A stretch of 64,000 nucleotides of DNA from Candidatus Krumholzibacteriota bacterium (GCA_034520215.1 JAXHNR010000001.1:858560-922559); one strand, 5' to 3'; numbered from the stretch's first letter, positions 18,561 to 26,811 are shown. Translations and numbers: made by a program. The notes: a model not told the origin generated them from the letters alone.

Positions 18561-19478
18561 ATGGAACAACATTCAATAGAAGAACTGAATAATTATGATG
18601 CCTATCATAAAGGTGATAATTCATTCTCTGCCTATGCTCGATATCTCCAGAGTAAATGGAGGGTGAGGAAGGGGTATCCGAAGCAAAAGAATAAACTTGG
18701 AAATTATCTTCCAGTGGAATTTGCAAAGGAAACTAAAGCTAACTTTCTGACAAATAGAATAGGAAATCTGGTTCAGTCAGAGGTTGATAAATCTAAAGTC
18801 CTGGGAAGCATGATAAGTGAACCGAGAATTTGGAATAATCTATTGTCGTCTCAACCACTGTGTTTTAACCTCTTCGGTGAATTACATTTCGATTTAGATT
18901 TAGCGACAAAAGTTTTTCAAGCACTATTTCCCAATAAAATAAGCAAAGTTACTGACGTAAAATTCGAATATTCACCGGGACGCGGAGATAAGAATTACAC
19001 AGGAGATCACTCCGCTTTTGATGCCTTTATAGAATATGATAACGAAAAGGCTCAATCTGAATACATAGGCATCGAAGTAAAGTATTCCGAAAATATGCGG
19101 CAAAGAAGAGAGGATTCCATAAAGACTTATCACAAACATAAGAGGGAGTATCTTAAAATTGCTAAGAGCGCCGGAATATTCCCAGAATCTTCAATTGAAA
19201 TACTTCGAGAGAGTCCACTTCAACAAATTTGGCGAGATCATTTATTATCCTTAGCAACAGAAAAAGATTACAGTGGAGGGTTTTTTATTTTTCTCCATCC
19301 TGAGCAAAACAAAAAATGTCATGAAGCCTACAAAGATTATATTCAGCTCCTAAATTCATCTGATCCAGATATAACCAAAATCTATTCAATTACCCTTGAA
19401 AAGTTTCTTGATATTTTGTTCAAATTAAATAGTTCAACTTGGGTAATAGAATTAAGAGAACGATACTTGGGCATTTAA
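18561..19478 (+). CDS. Cassette 5: PGN_0703-like putative restriction endonuclease
   Basis: The 305-aa protein has a restriction-like core near residues 155-180: DHSAFDAFIEYD followed by IGIEVKYSE, giving the D...ExK active-site pattern. Together with the N-terminal YHKGDNSFSAYARYLQSKWR start, this resembles the PGN_0703 family of putative restriction endonucleases. No methyltransferase partner lies next to it. Defence against foreign DNA is the likely role. The start is ATG 18561, 33 nt after the attC core. Confidence 0.72.
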   Translation: MEQHSIEELNNYDAYHKGDNSFSAYARYLQSKWRVRKGYPKQKNKLGNYLPVEFAKETKANFLTNRIGNLVQSEVDKSKVLGSMISEPRIWNNLLSSQPLCFNLFGELHFDLDLATKVFQALFPNKISKVTDVKFEYSPGRGDKNYTGDHSAFDAFIEYDNEKAQSEYIGIEVKYSENMRQRREDSIKTYHKHKREYLKIAKSAGIFPESSIEILRESPLQQIWRDHLLSLATEKDYSGGFFIFLHPEQNKKCHEAYKDYIQLLNSSDPDITKIYSITLEKFLDILFKLNSSTWVIELRERYLGI

Positions 19479-19502
19479 AGGTTTGTATGCGCGACCGACA
19501 TA

Positions 19503-19673
19503 TATCAACAGGTTTGCGGCTACGGGCCGGCGGCCCTTCGCGCAGGTGTCCTCTGTCACGCCGGGTGCTAGAGTTTAAGTATGGAGAGTTGGCCGCGACC
19601 ACCACCCGCACCCGTCGCGACAACCTGGCTAACGCCAGGCCCGGCCACCTCGCAAATGCTCGAAATATTAATG
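19503..19673 (+). repeat. attC-like site 5, degenerate 3' core
   Basis: The 5' end TATCAAC and the body match the family of site 3, but the 3' core reads ATTAATG where relatives have GTTATAT (G to A at the cleavage-proximal position). A stretch around 19565-19615 departs from the family consensus. It is probably poorly active. Confidence 0.6.
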
Positions 19674-19702
19674 ATATGCCGCTATAATATTAGTGTCTTG
19701 GG

Positions 19703-19745
19703 TTGACAAACGATTCTTATCGAACTATAATCTTACTAGTAAGAT
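19703..19745 (+). promoter_or_regulatory. Promoter with overlapping 16-nt palindromic operator
   Basis: TTGACA (19703-19708) and TATAAT (19726-19731) are spaced by 17 nt. A perfect 16-nt palindrome (ATCTTACTAGTAAGAT, 19730-19745) overlaps the end of the -10 box and the start region. It precedes the AbrB-type antitoxin gene, which is the likely repressor. Confidence 0.75.
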
Positions 19746-19762
19746 AATCAAAGGAGCAAAAA

Positions 19763-20026
19763 ATGAGAGATCCTTCTACTACGCGTATGTCATCAAAGGG
19801 GCAAGTAGTCATTCCAGAAGAAGTGAGAGATCGCTTGGGCCTAAAAACTGGCACACAATTCGTTGTCGTGGCCGAGGGGGATGTAGTGATTCTCAAGACC
19901 CTATCGCCGCCATCTATGGAACAGTTTGATGGACTTATTGCCAAAGCCAGAAAACAAGCTCGAGCAGCTGGAATGAAGCGTTCTGATATAGAAAAGGCTA
20001 AGAAAAAAGCGAGAAAACGCCATTGA
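19763..20026 (+). CDS. Cassette 6a: AbrB/MazE-type antitoxin
   Basis: An 87-aa swapped-hairpin DNA-binding protein: TRMSSKGQVVIPEEVRDRLGLKTGTQF is the classical SpoVT/AbrB signature, followed by a basic helical tail that would bind the toxin. It is co-transcribed with the PIN gene, overlapping it by 4 nt, and probably autoregulated through the palindrome at 19730. Confidence 0.9.
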   Translation: MRDPSTTRMSSKGQVVIPEEVRDRLGLKTGTQFVVVAEGDVVILKTLSPPSMEQFDGLIAKARKQARAAGMKRSDIEKAKKKARKRH

Positions 20027-20424
20027 GAGTGATACTGGATACAAACGTATTCATCTCAGGAGTGTTCTTTTCGGGGCCGCCATACCAGATTCTTGATGCT
20101 TGGCGTAAAGATAAGATAAAGCTAGTTATATCTCCTGAGATTTTTGAGGAATATAGGAGGGTAGGCGAAGAGCTGACGAAGGATTATCCCGGCGTCAGTT
20201 TAGGTCCATTTCTTTCATTGGCTGTTCTGGAATCCGAGATAGTTTTAGCTCCAAAGCTCAATGAACAAATATGCGCTGATCCAGATGATGACAAGTTCAT
20301 ATCATGTGCTATTGTATCTGGCTGCAGATGTATTGTAACCGGGGACAAGCAACTGAAGAAATTATCCGGGCATAGAGACTTGGAGATCCTTACACCCAGG
20401 CAGTTTGTTGATAAATATCTTTAA
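20023..20424 (+). CDS. Cassette 6b: PIN-domain toxin (VapC-like)
   Basis: PIN-fold ribonucleases of this type cleave RNA with a quartet of acidic residues. Here they are D in VILDTNVFISG, E in EEYRRV, and the D/D pair in DPDDDKF...VTGDKQL. At 133 aa it matches the putative-toxin PIN family often paired with AbrB antitoxins. TTG 20023 overlaps the antitoxin stop; GTG 20029 is an alternative. The reading frame is intact. Confidence 0.88.
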   Translation: MRVILDTNVFISGVFFSGPPYQILDAWRKDKIKLVISPEIFEEYRRVGEELTKDYPGVSLGPFLSLAVLESEIVLAPKLNEQICADPDDDKFISCAIVSGCRCIVTGDKQLKKLSGHRDLEILTPRQFVDKYL

Positions 20425-20480
20425 ATGGTATAGTGGCTGAATTATAGTTTTATTAATTACAGCATCTTTAGCGGCACATC

Positions 20481-20600
20481 ACATAACACAGTGTTCGCGG
20501 CTGTGCTTGGCACCCGGGCTGCGCAGCACCCCAGCCGCCAAGCTCCGCGCAAATCGCTGACCGAAGGGAAGCGATTTCGCGAGCACTCTAAATGTTATAT
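20481..20600 (+). repeat. attC-like site 6
   Basis: Outer ends ACATAAC and GTTATAT; 120 nt; same family as site 4, sharing CTGTGCTTGGCACCCGGGCT and the AATCGCT/AGCGATT arms. Confidence 0.78.
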
Positions 20601-20745
20601 GAAATAGCGCGCAGAATAAAATAATAAATGAGTGTCATAATCTCTCTTCCTATTCCCGTTTATTAAAAATAAAAGAGGTTGTAATTTTCAAGAATTTTAT
20701 TTAAAATATTATATGACGATAATAATTGAGGATGGAGAGATTATT

Positions 20746-20892
20746 ATGACAGATAAAGAGCCTAAAAAGATTGTCAGAGATATGCGGAAATTTGAGAAAA
20801 AGATTATCTCTTCTTCAGAGAAGTCTAAGAAACTCATCATAAAAGCAGGTATTTGCACACCTAAAGGTAATTTGACGAAACCGTATAAATAA
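20746..20892 (+). CDS. Cassette 7a: 48-aa putative antitoxin
   Basis: This small, very basic protein starts MTDKEPKKIVRDMRKFEKK and ends IKAGICTPKGNLTKPYK. The ending (AGI...G.LT..Y) recurs, to my knowledge, in small proteins encoded directly before ART-like toxin candidates and other TA pairs. It has GGAGAG before its ATG and is followed after 4 nt by the larger gene, so the two are certainly co-transcribed. Antitoxin function is inferred from size and position. Confidence 0.65.
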   Translation: MTDKEPKKIVRDMRKFEKKIISSSEKSKKLIIKAGICTPKGNLTKPYK

Positions 20893-20896
20893 ACTT

Positions 20897-21526
20897 ATGA
20901 GTTCTTCTATATACTCTACCCTCCCAAACTTAGTTTTAGGATTTCATGGCTGTGATCGAAGTGTTGCCGAAAAAATTATATCCGGAAAAGATAGACTGAA
21001 AGAAAGCTCCAATTCTTATGATTGGCTTGGTGGTGGAATATATTTCTGGGAGAATAATCCATCTCGAGCACTTCATTTTGCGAATACTTTGAAAGATAAT
21101 CCCGAAAGAGCTAGAGTTGAAATCAAACATCCTGCAGTTATAGGTGCAATTATAGATTTAGGATATTGCTTTAATCTACTAGATCATGAAAATATCAAAA
21201 TATTAAAAAAAGGGTATGATTTCTTAATCTCAGCTCTAAAGAAAGCAAACTTACCAATACCCAAAAACAAATCAGGCGGAGACAGTAGGGATTTGCTTTT
21301 AAAAAAACTTGATCGAGCAGTTATAGATTTTATTCACACATATAACGATGAGAACAATGAGCGGTCCTACGATTCTGTGAGAGCTGCATATATTGAGGGT
21401 GATGAGGTATACCCTACTGCGGGATTTAACGAAAAGAATCATATCCAAATATGCATACGCAATCCCAATTGTATAAAGGGCTATTTTCTTCCACTAGAAA
21501 GAACTAAGAAATATATTGTTCCCTAG
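20897..21526 (+). CDS. Cassette 7b: putative ADP-ribosyltransferase-like toxin (DUF3990-like)
   Basis: The 209-aa protein begins LVLGFHGCDRSVAEKIISG and has YDWLGGGIYFWENNPSRALHFA. The order F-H-G ... G-x-Y-F ... resembles the ART fold of DUF3990-like and PARP-like toxins (H-Y-E type active sites). Later segments include DSVRAAYIEGDEVYPTAGFNEKNHIQICI, where an acidic or Gln residue could complete the site. With the small gene before it, it forms a likely toxin-antitoxin pair. Catalysis and target are unknown. Confidence 0.68.
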   Translation: MSSSIYSTLPNLVLGFHGCDRSVAEKIISGKDRLKESSNSYDWLGGGIYFWENNPSRALHFANTLKDNPERARVEIKHPAVIGAIIDLGYCFNLLDHENIKILKKGYDFLISALKKANLPIPKNKSGGDSRDLLLKKLDRAVIDFIHTYNDENNERSYDSVRAAYIEGDEVYPTAGFNEKNHIQICIRNPNCIKGYFLPLERTKKYIVP

Positions 21527-21538
21527 TGGGTAATATTT

Positions 21539-21571
21539 ACATAACACGACGTATAACCGCAAACGTTATAT
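21539..21571 (+). repeat. Collapsed attC remnant
   Basis: ACATAAC, GTATAAC and GTTATAT occur within 33 nt around CGCAAAC, so both ends of an attC remain but the central stem is deleted. Confidence 0.5.
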
Positions 21572-21613
21572 GAAAGCGGCGATTAGTATAGTTTAGATGA
21601 AAGGTGAATCATA

Positions 21614-22522
21614 ATGACAATCCCTGATTTTCAAAGTATTATGCTTCCTTTACTTCAATTAGCAGCTGATGGTAAAGAACATTCCATCCGTAATGCTATA
21701 GAAGAACTATCAGACCAATTTGAATTGACCGATGATGAAAGAGAAGATTTTCTGCCAAGCGGGAGACAACATACTTTCGACAATCGAGTTGGATGGGCCA
21801 GAACGTACATGAAGAAGGCAGGGTTGCTAAAATATACTCGTCGAGGTCATTTTTGTATTACCGATAGAGGAAGAGAGATTCTTTTAGAAAACCCCCAATA
21901 TATCAATATTAAATTGCTGAAACGTTTTCCCGAATTTGTTGAATTTCAATCTGGAAAGAAAAAATCCAAAGATGATGCAAAGCAGAAAGAAATTGAAACT
22001 AATGAAACTCCAGAAGAATTACTTGAAAATTCATATCAAGAATTGAGAAATAATTTAGCATTGGACTTACTTGATACCGTAAAAGATTTGTCTCCAAAGT
22101 ATTTTGAAGAGATAGTGGTTGATTTATTAGTACAAATGGGATACGGAGGGTCTCGTATTGAAGCTGGTAAAGCGATTGGGAAAAGTGGTGATGAGGGCAT
22201 AGATGGAATTATCAAAGAAGATAAACTTGGATTGGATATTATTTATATCCAAGCTAAAAAATGGAACAACAATGTAGGACGTCCAGATATACAAAAATTT
22301 GCAGGTGCTCTGCAGGGCAAGCGTGCTAGAAAAGGGATTTTCATCACAACGGCTGAATTCAGTAAAGAAGCCGAAAACTATGTTTCAAAAATTGAATCAA
22401 AGATAATTTTAATTGATGGTCGCAAGTTTGCCGAACTTATGATTGATCATGATGTAGGCGTATCCACTGTTGCTTCTTACAAGATTAAAAGGATAGATCT
22501 AGATTATTTTACAGAAAGTTAA
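21614..22522 (+). CDS. Cassette 8: Mrr-type restriction endonuclease (type IV)
   Basis: Mrr enzymes cut modified DNA. The N-terminal winged-helix domain (FDNRVGWARTYMKKAGLL...GHFCITDRGREIL) recognises DNA. The C-terminal catalytic domain starts LSPKYFEEIVVDLLVQMGYGG and contains GDEGIDGIIKEDKLGLDIIYIQAKKW, the D...QxK nuclease core. The end (KGIFITTAEFSKEAENYV) is typical. At 302 aa it is complete. It stands alone in its cassette. Confidence 0.92.
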   Translation: MTIPDFQSIMLPLLQLAADGKEHSIRNAIEELSDQFELTDDEREDFLPSGRQHTFDNRVGWARTYMKKAGLLKYTRRGHFCITDRGREILLENPQYINIKLLKRFPEFVEFQSGKKKSKDDAKQKEIETNETPEELLENSYQELRNNLALDLLDTVKDLSPKYFEEIVVDLLVQMGYGGSRIEAGKAIGKSGDEGIDGIIKEDKLGLDIIYIQAKKWNNNVGRPDIQKFAGALQGKRARKGIFITTAEFSKEAENYVSKIESKIILIDGRKFAELMIDHDVGVSTVASYKIKRIDLDYFTES

Positions 22523-22554
22523 ATAATTTTTATGGCAGTAATAATCGCCGCCTC

Positions 22555-22573
22555 CATATAAAAAGTGTTATAC
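22555..22573 (+). repeat. Collapsed attC remnant
   Basis: CCATATA is separated by only 5 nt from GTTATAC (22567-22573), a strongly reduced attC end. It marks the boundary between the mrr and cupin cassettes. Confidence 0.4.
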
Positions 22574-22601
22574 GAAATTGAACAAATGAGGGAGGAATTC
22601 A

Positions 22602-22943
22602 ATGCTGGAAGATAAGAACAATAAAAGCATCGACAGCAGTGTCGTTTTTAAATTAGCGGAATTAGCTGGGTATCAACAAGGATCGGTAGTTAGTCGAACA
22701 CTAATTGATAAAAAAGTAGGAACGGTTACTTTTTTCTCATTCGATGAAGGTCAGGGATTGAGCGAGCACAGTACTCCCTTCGATGCTTTGGTAAATGTTG
22801 TTGATGGGGAAGCTGAAATTACAATATCAGGCAAACAATATTATTTAAAAGCAGGTGAAAGCATAATCATGCCAGCTAATAAACCCCATTCGTTGAATGC
22901 GGCAAAGCAATTTAAAATGGTTTTAGTAATGATCAAAGGATAA
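22602..22943 (+). CDS. Cassette 9: cupin-domain protein
   Basis: The single cupin barrel (113 aa) has motif 1 LSEHSTPFDALVNVVDGEAE and motif 2 GESIIMPANKPHSLNA. The metal-ligand set is partial: one His in each motif and Asp in place of the second motif-1 His. It may bind a small molecule or metal. AGGGAGGAATTC precedes the ATG. Cupin singletons are common integron cargo; no function can be assigned. Confidence 0.85.
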   Translation: MLEDKNNKSIDSSVVFKLAELAGYQQGSVVSRTLIDKKVGTVTFFSFDEGQGLSEHSTPFDALVNVVDGEAEITISGKQYYLKAGESIIMPANKPHSLNAAKQFKMVLVMIKG

Positions 22944-22967
22944 TGGTACCTGGGTATGTTCAAATTC

Positions 22968-23105
22968 GTATAACAAAGGTGTTCGCGGCTACGGGCCAGG
23001 GGCCCTTCGCCCAGATGGCCTTGTCACGCCGGCTGTAGGGCAGCCGCCGCGCCAGCCTGGCTGACGCCAGGCCCGGCCACCTCGCAAACGCTCGGAATGT
23101 TAGGC
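22968..23105 (+). repeat. attC-like site 7
   Basis: GTATAAC...GTTAGGC, 138 nt, same family as site 3. The 3' core GTTAGGC fits the GTTRRRY consensus exactly. Confidence 0.82.
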
Positions 23106-23164
23106 GACATTGGATAAACATACAAGTGGGGTGAGAATATCGAATATGAAAGGAGGAACAACGC

Positions 23165-23956
23165 ATGGAACTATCGCAAGTGAAAGAAAAAGCAAAACAA
23201 ATAAAAGAATGGGTTGGTCTTAGTACATATCCCGTAGGAGTAAAGTTCATCTTTGGAAATGGACAGATAAGCGACATGAATATAGAAAGACTGCATGGAT
23301 ATAGATACTGTCAGGCGTTGATGAAAGCAAGACACGGAGAACATGTTTTACTCGATGCCGAGGGCATTGCCTGTCCAGCAGCAGCAGCGGCATTTGGTTT
23401 TAAACCCCTGCCCGAAGGGTTAAAAACGGGTAAGGGTCTAATTGGTTTTGGAATTACAAAGGAAGAATCAGTGGGAAAAAAGATGTTCACAGGGATGACT
23501 ATTTTAAAGCCGGGTGAACTTGAAGCTTTATATCTTTTCCCTCTTGAAACAGCCATTATTGAACCAGATGTAGTTGTAGTTGAAGATCAAATCGAAAATC
23601 TTATGTGGTTTGCTCTCGCCTATCTGAATGTTAAAGGGGGAGAAAGGGTCGAGAGTTCAACAGCGATACTTCAGGCAACCTGTGTAGATGGTACATTGAT
23701 TCCCTTTAAAGAGAAAAAAATGAATTTGAGTTATGGTTGTTATGGTTGCAGAGATGCAACAGATATCAAGCCGGATGAATCAGTTCTTGGATTTTCGTTC
23801 AATGATTTTGATAAAATATCTGAATACATTGAATATCTTTCATTAAAAGCTATACCCAATTCAAGACGGAAAAATGCTTTTACCCTACTAAACAAGAGAG
23901 ATGCTGTAGAACTCTCTAAAACAGATATATTTCAAACAAAAAAGAAGGAGGAATAA
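23165..23956 (+). CDS. Cassette 10a: DUF169 family protein
   Basis: DUF169 proteins (about 220-270 aa) are found mainly in anaerobes and methanogens. Here YPVGVKFIFGNG, the RYCQALMKARHGEHVLL segment, ACPAAAAAFGF, and the cysteine-rich LSYGCYGCRDA are visible. The cysteines suggest binding of a metal, haem or cluster. It shares a cassette with a ferredoxin-like gene 2 nt downstream, so an electron-transfer role for the pair is plausible. AAAGGAGG precedes the ATG. Exact role unknown. Confidence 0.85.
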   Translation: MELSQVKEKAKQIKEWVGLSTYPVGVKFIFGNGQISDMNIERLHGYRYCQALMKARHGEHVLLDAEGIACPAAAAAFGFKPLPEGLKTGKGLIGFGITKEESVGKKMFTGMTILKPGELEALYLFPLETAIIEPDVVVVEDQIENLMWFALAYLNVKGGERVESSTAILQATCVDGTLIPFKEKKMNLSYGCYGCRDATDIKPDESVLGFSFNDFDKISEYIEYLSLKAIPNSRRKNAFTLLNKRDAVELSKTDIFQTKKKEE

Positions 23957-23958
23957 TA

Positions 23959-24423
23959 ATGAGTTTTCCAGAAAAGTATGCTTCCTGGAAAGGAGTCCCT
24001 AGAGAAGGGATAGATTGGCATCCCCATATCGATGAAAGCAAATGCGTCGGTTGTGGAATGTGTGTGACTAGTTGTGGTCGTGAAGTATTCGACTATGATT
24101 ATGAAAAGAAAAAAGCGATCGTTTCCAATCCTTTACAGTGTATGGTCGGTTGCACCTCATGTAAAACATGGTGTGTTTTTAATGCAATTTCATTTCCAGA
24201 CGCAGAATATGTAAAGAATTTGATCAAAGAAAAAAAATTCTTTCACTCGCGAAAAAGCAATTGGAACAAAAACAGACAAAGGAATAAATATCCAACGTCG
24301 CCTAACAAGGGGATATGGGGTTCCAGACCCTGCGGGTCTTCCACCCAAATTCGCCCTAAAGGGCGAACTTCCCATATTCCCCAAACGTTGGGCGCAAGCG
24401 TGACTGACCGTTCCGACAGATAA
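23959..24423 (+). CDS. Cassette 10b: 2[4Fe-4S]-type ferredoxin, frameshifted near its end
   Basis: CVGCGMCVTSC (CxxCxxCxxxC) and CMVGCTSCKTWC (CxxxCxxCxxxC) at about residues 31-74 would bind two [4Fe-4S] clusters. In this frame the protein runs through the following attC and stops at 24423. In the other frame, after an 8-A run at 24230-24237, it would continue ILSLAKKQLEQKQTKE and stop at 24287, 13 nt before the attC. A one-base indel in the A-run is therefore likely (biological or sequencing). The native gene is probably 23959-24287. It would serve the DUF169 partner. Confidence 0.82.
   Translation: MSFPEKYASWKGVPREGIDWHPHIDESKCVGCGMCVTSCGREVFDYDYEKKKAIVSNPLQCMVGCTSCKTWCVFNAISFPDAEYVKNLIKEKKFFHSRKSNWNKNRQRNKYPTSPNKGIWGSRPCGSSTQIRPKGRTSHIPQTLGASVTDRSDR
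24300..24393 (+). repeat. attC-like site 8 (textbook core sites)
   Basis: GCCTAAC (24300-24306) and GTTGGGC (24387-24393) are perfect complements and fit RYYYAAC/GTTRRRY exactly. Arms GGGGATATGGG with CCCATATTCCCC and inner TTCGCCCTAAAGGGCGAA complete the fold. This is the clearest proof that the region is integron-like. Confidence 0.9.
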
Positions 24424-24427
24424 CAAA

Positions 24428-25330
24428 ATGACCATTATTCTAAAAATATTTCAAGGATACCGAATTGCATTATTGCATTTCTTTTCGATTGCCCAAAAGT
24501 CGATTTTTCTAATGATCTATTTATGCGTTGCATTTATTTCTCAAGTAATATATGGACTTGATTATTTTGACAATACAATTATTGCAATTGGATATTCTCT
24601 TGGGACTTTTATATTTATCTCAATAGCATTTACCTTAACTTATTATTTCACGAATAAAAAACTGGATAATTTTGAAATTAAAAAACTTAATATCCAATTA
24701 TTGATAATTGGTCTTGTAATAATTGTTCATCTTGTCTCAGTTTTTGGACAATTCCCTGATAGTTATTCACTAAAAAGCATGACCGATCCGATAAGGACAA
24801 CATTGCACAAACAAATCTGGGAATTAGGATATTCTGGAAAAATCAATGCAATAATTTACAATTTTATTGTTTGCGTGATACTTCCTCTTACTTTGATCTT
24901 TTTGGTTTCTAAACAAAAAACAGGATTTTATTTCAAAAGGATTAATTTAAAAATTCTGTTATTACTATTACTTCTATATTTTCCAATTATTCTATTTGGA
25001 TACAAGTCGTATAATGAGATAATTTCTGATATACCATATTATTTATTTATTGCTGCTATACCAGAGGAGATCTTGTATCGTGGATTTTTGCAGTCCAGGC
25101 TTGAGAAAAAATTAAAAAATCCAGTAAATGCAATTCTAATTTCAAGTTTAATTTTTGGATTTATTCATTTACCAATAAATATTAAAATGTATGGAGAAGT
25201 GACAGGATTTGCAACCTGCATAGGAAATAATGCATTCGGAGGATTGTTTCTTGGATATTTATTTTACAGGACACGATCAATTTGGACAGTGATAATTTTT
25301 CATTTAATTTCGGGAATAGCATTGACATAA
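24428..25330 (+). CDS. Cassette 11: CPBP (Abi/CAAX-like) intramembrane metalloprotease
   Basis: The 300-aa membrane protein has seven or eight hydrophobic segments. The CPBP motifs are present: EEILYRGFLQ (EExxxR), FGFIHLPI (FxxxH) and a final HLISGIA. This is the Rce1-like glutamic/zinc intramembrane protease superfamily, including bacteriocin-immunity and processing proteins. Composition is very AT-rich. It starts 35 nt after the attC core. Substrate unknown. Confidence 0.88.
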   Translation: MTIILKIFQGYRIALLHFFSIAQKSIFLMIYLCVAFISQVIYGLDYFDNTIIAIGYSLGTFIFISIAFTLTYYFTNKKLDNFEIKKLNIQLLIIGLVIIVHLVSVFGQFPDSYSLKSMTDPIRTTLHKQIWELGYSGKINAIIYNFIVCVILPLTLIFLVSKQKTGFYFKRINLKILLLLLLLYFPIILFGYKSYNEIISDIPYYLFIAAIPEEILYRGFLQSRLEKKLKNPVNAILISSLIFGFIHLPINIKMYGEVTGFATCIGNNAFGGLFLGYLFYRTRSIWTVIIFHLISGIALT

Positions 25331-25348
25331 TGATTAAAATACGCCAGC

Positions 25349-25479
25349 GCTCAACACGCGGTATAAAACATTGGGGTTTAGGTGGTTATTGATACATTCT
25401 ACCACGCATAAAGTTTGGTGTAACTGGACAGGGAGGTAGCCCGCAATCCCCAACGATTTCATACCGCCAAACGTTATGA
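25349..25479 (+). repeat. attC-like site 9
   Basis: GCTCAAC...GTTATGA, 131 nt. Arms GCGGTAT/ATACCGC and TTGGGG/CCCCAA pair; the centre carries further short complements. Sequence differs from all other attC sites here. Confidence 0.75.
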
Positions 25480-25608
25480 GAAAGACTGCAATTATTGATT
25501 AATTTAAGAAAGTTGCTGAGAAAAAATTGCCGTTGAATTATAATATTAAATAGTGGAAGAATAGATTATTTTAGACATAATGTTTTAAAATTATATAAGA
25601 GAGAGAGT

Positions 25609-26802
25609 ATGCCAAAAGTAAATCCAAATATACTTAAGTGGGCTCGTGAAACTGCTGGTTTATCTCTTCAAGAAGCAGTTGATAAAATAGGTCTTAATGG
25701 TGCACGTGGTGTATCAGCAGTTGATCGTCTTATCAATTATGAATTAGGGGATGATGAACCGAGTAGACCTTTGCTACTAAGAATGGCAAAAAGATACCAT
25801 CGACCTCTTCTGACTTTTTATATGCCATACATACCACTTAAAGGTGATAGAGGTATTGACTTTAGGACTCTCCCTGAAGAATATACTGAATTTGACAATG
25901 CTAATCTTGATGTTTTAATTCGTGATGTTGAAGCTAGGCAAAGTATAGTAAGAGCACTTATCGAAGATGAGGATGAAGTTGAACCACTTTTTTTTGTTGG
26001 ATCTAGCGATATTGAAGATGGTATAGACTCACTGATTTCTTCTATCTATGAAATAATAAATATTACCAAAGATGATTATAGATTAGAAAGAAATCAGCGA
26101 GAAGCATTTAAACTTTTACGTCGGAAAGTTGAAGAAGCAGGAGTATATGTTTTATTAATAAGCAATCTAGGCAGTTATCACACGACAATGGATGTTGGAT
26201 TATTTAGAGGCTATTCCATAGCGGATGATTTAGCCCCCTTTATAATTATTAATGATCAAGATGCAAAATCTGCGTGGTCATTTTCACTTCTACATGAACT
26301 TGTTCATATTTGTTTAGGACAAACAGGAATAAGTAATGATATTGCGTATACTCAAATTGAAAAGTTTTGTAACGATGTTGCCGGCAAATTTCTGTTATCA
26401 GATGAAGAACTGGATGTTCTCTCAATTAATGATTCTTCTGATTTTGAAGAATCGCTAGAAATGATTAGCGACTTCTCTTCCGAGATAAATATTAGTTCTA
26501 CAATGGTTTCTTATAGACTATATAGAAAAGGTGCAATTAGCTACAAGTACTGGGACCATTTAAGAATAAAATTCAGAGAATTATGGATTGAAAAAAAGAA
26601 AAGTAGACAGAAATATTCTAGAGATCAGGATGGTAGTCCATCCTATTATGTTCTCCAAAAACACCGTACGGGCAGTGCTTTAATTACAAGCATTAATAAT
26701 TGGATGAACGCTGGGCTTATTACAACTACTAAAGCTGGAAAAGTCTTAGGAGTAAAACCAAAAAATGTACAAAAATTAATCGAATCTGTAATATATAGCT
26801 AG
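25609..26802 (+). CDS. Cassette 12a: XRE-ImmA/IrrE family protein
   Basis: The N-terminal HTH (LKWARETAGLSLQEAVDKIG) is followed by an ImmA/IrrE zinc-peptidase domain with the HELVH motif (FSLLHELVHICLGQTG) at about residue 228. A C-terminal helical part follows. Such proteins occur as two-gene modules with a DUF4411 PIN-like protein, as here 9 nt downstream. The arrangement suggests a toxin-antitoxin system in which this protein is the regulator or antitoxin. Length 397 aa, normal for the family. Confidence 0.88.
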   Translation: MPKVNPNILKWARETAGLSLQEAVDKIGLNGARGVSAVDRLINYELGDDEPSRPLLLRMAKRYHRPLLTFYMPYIPLKGDRGIDFRTLPEEYTEFDNANLDVLIRDVEARQSIVRALIEDEDEVEPLFFVGSSDIEDGIDSLISSIYEIINITKDDYRLERNQREAFKLLRRKVEEAGVYVLLISNLGSYHTTMDVGLFRGYSIADDLAPFIIINDQDAKSAWSFSLLHELVHICLGQTGISNDIAYTQIEKFCNDVAGKFLLSDEELDVLSINDSSDFEESLEMISDFSSEINISSTMVSYRLYRKGAISYKYWDHLRIKFRELWIEKKKSRQKYSRDQDGSPSYYVLQKHRTGSALITSINNWMNAGLITTTKAGKVLGVKPKNVQKLIESVIYS

Positions 26803-26811
26803 GGGATTTAC

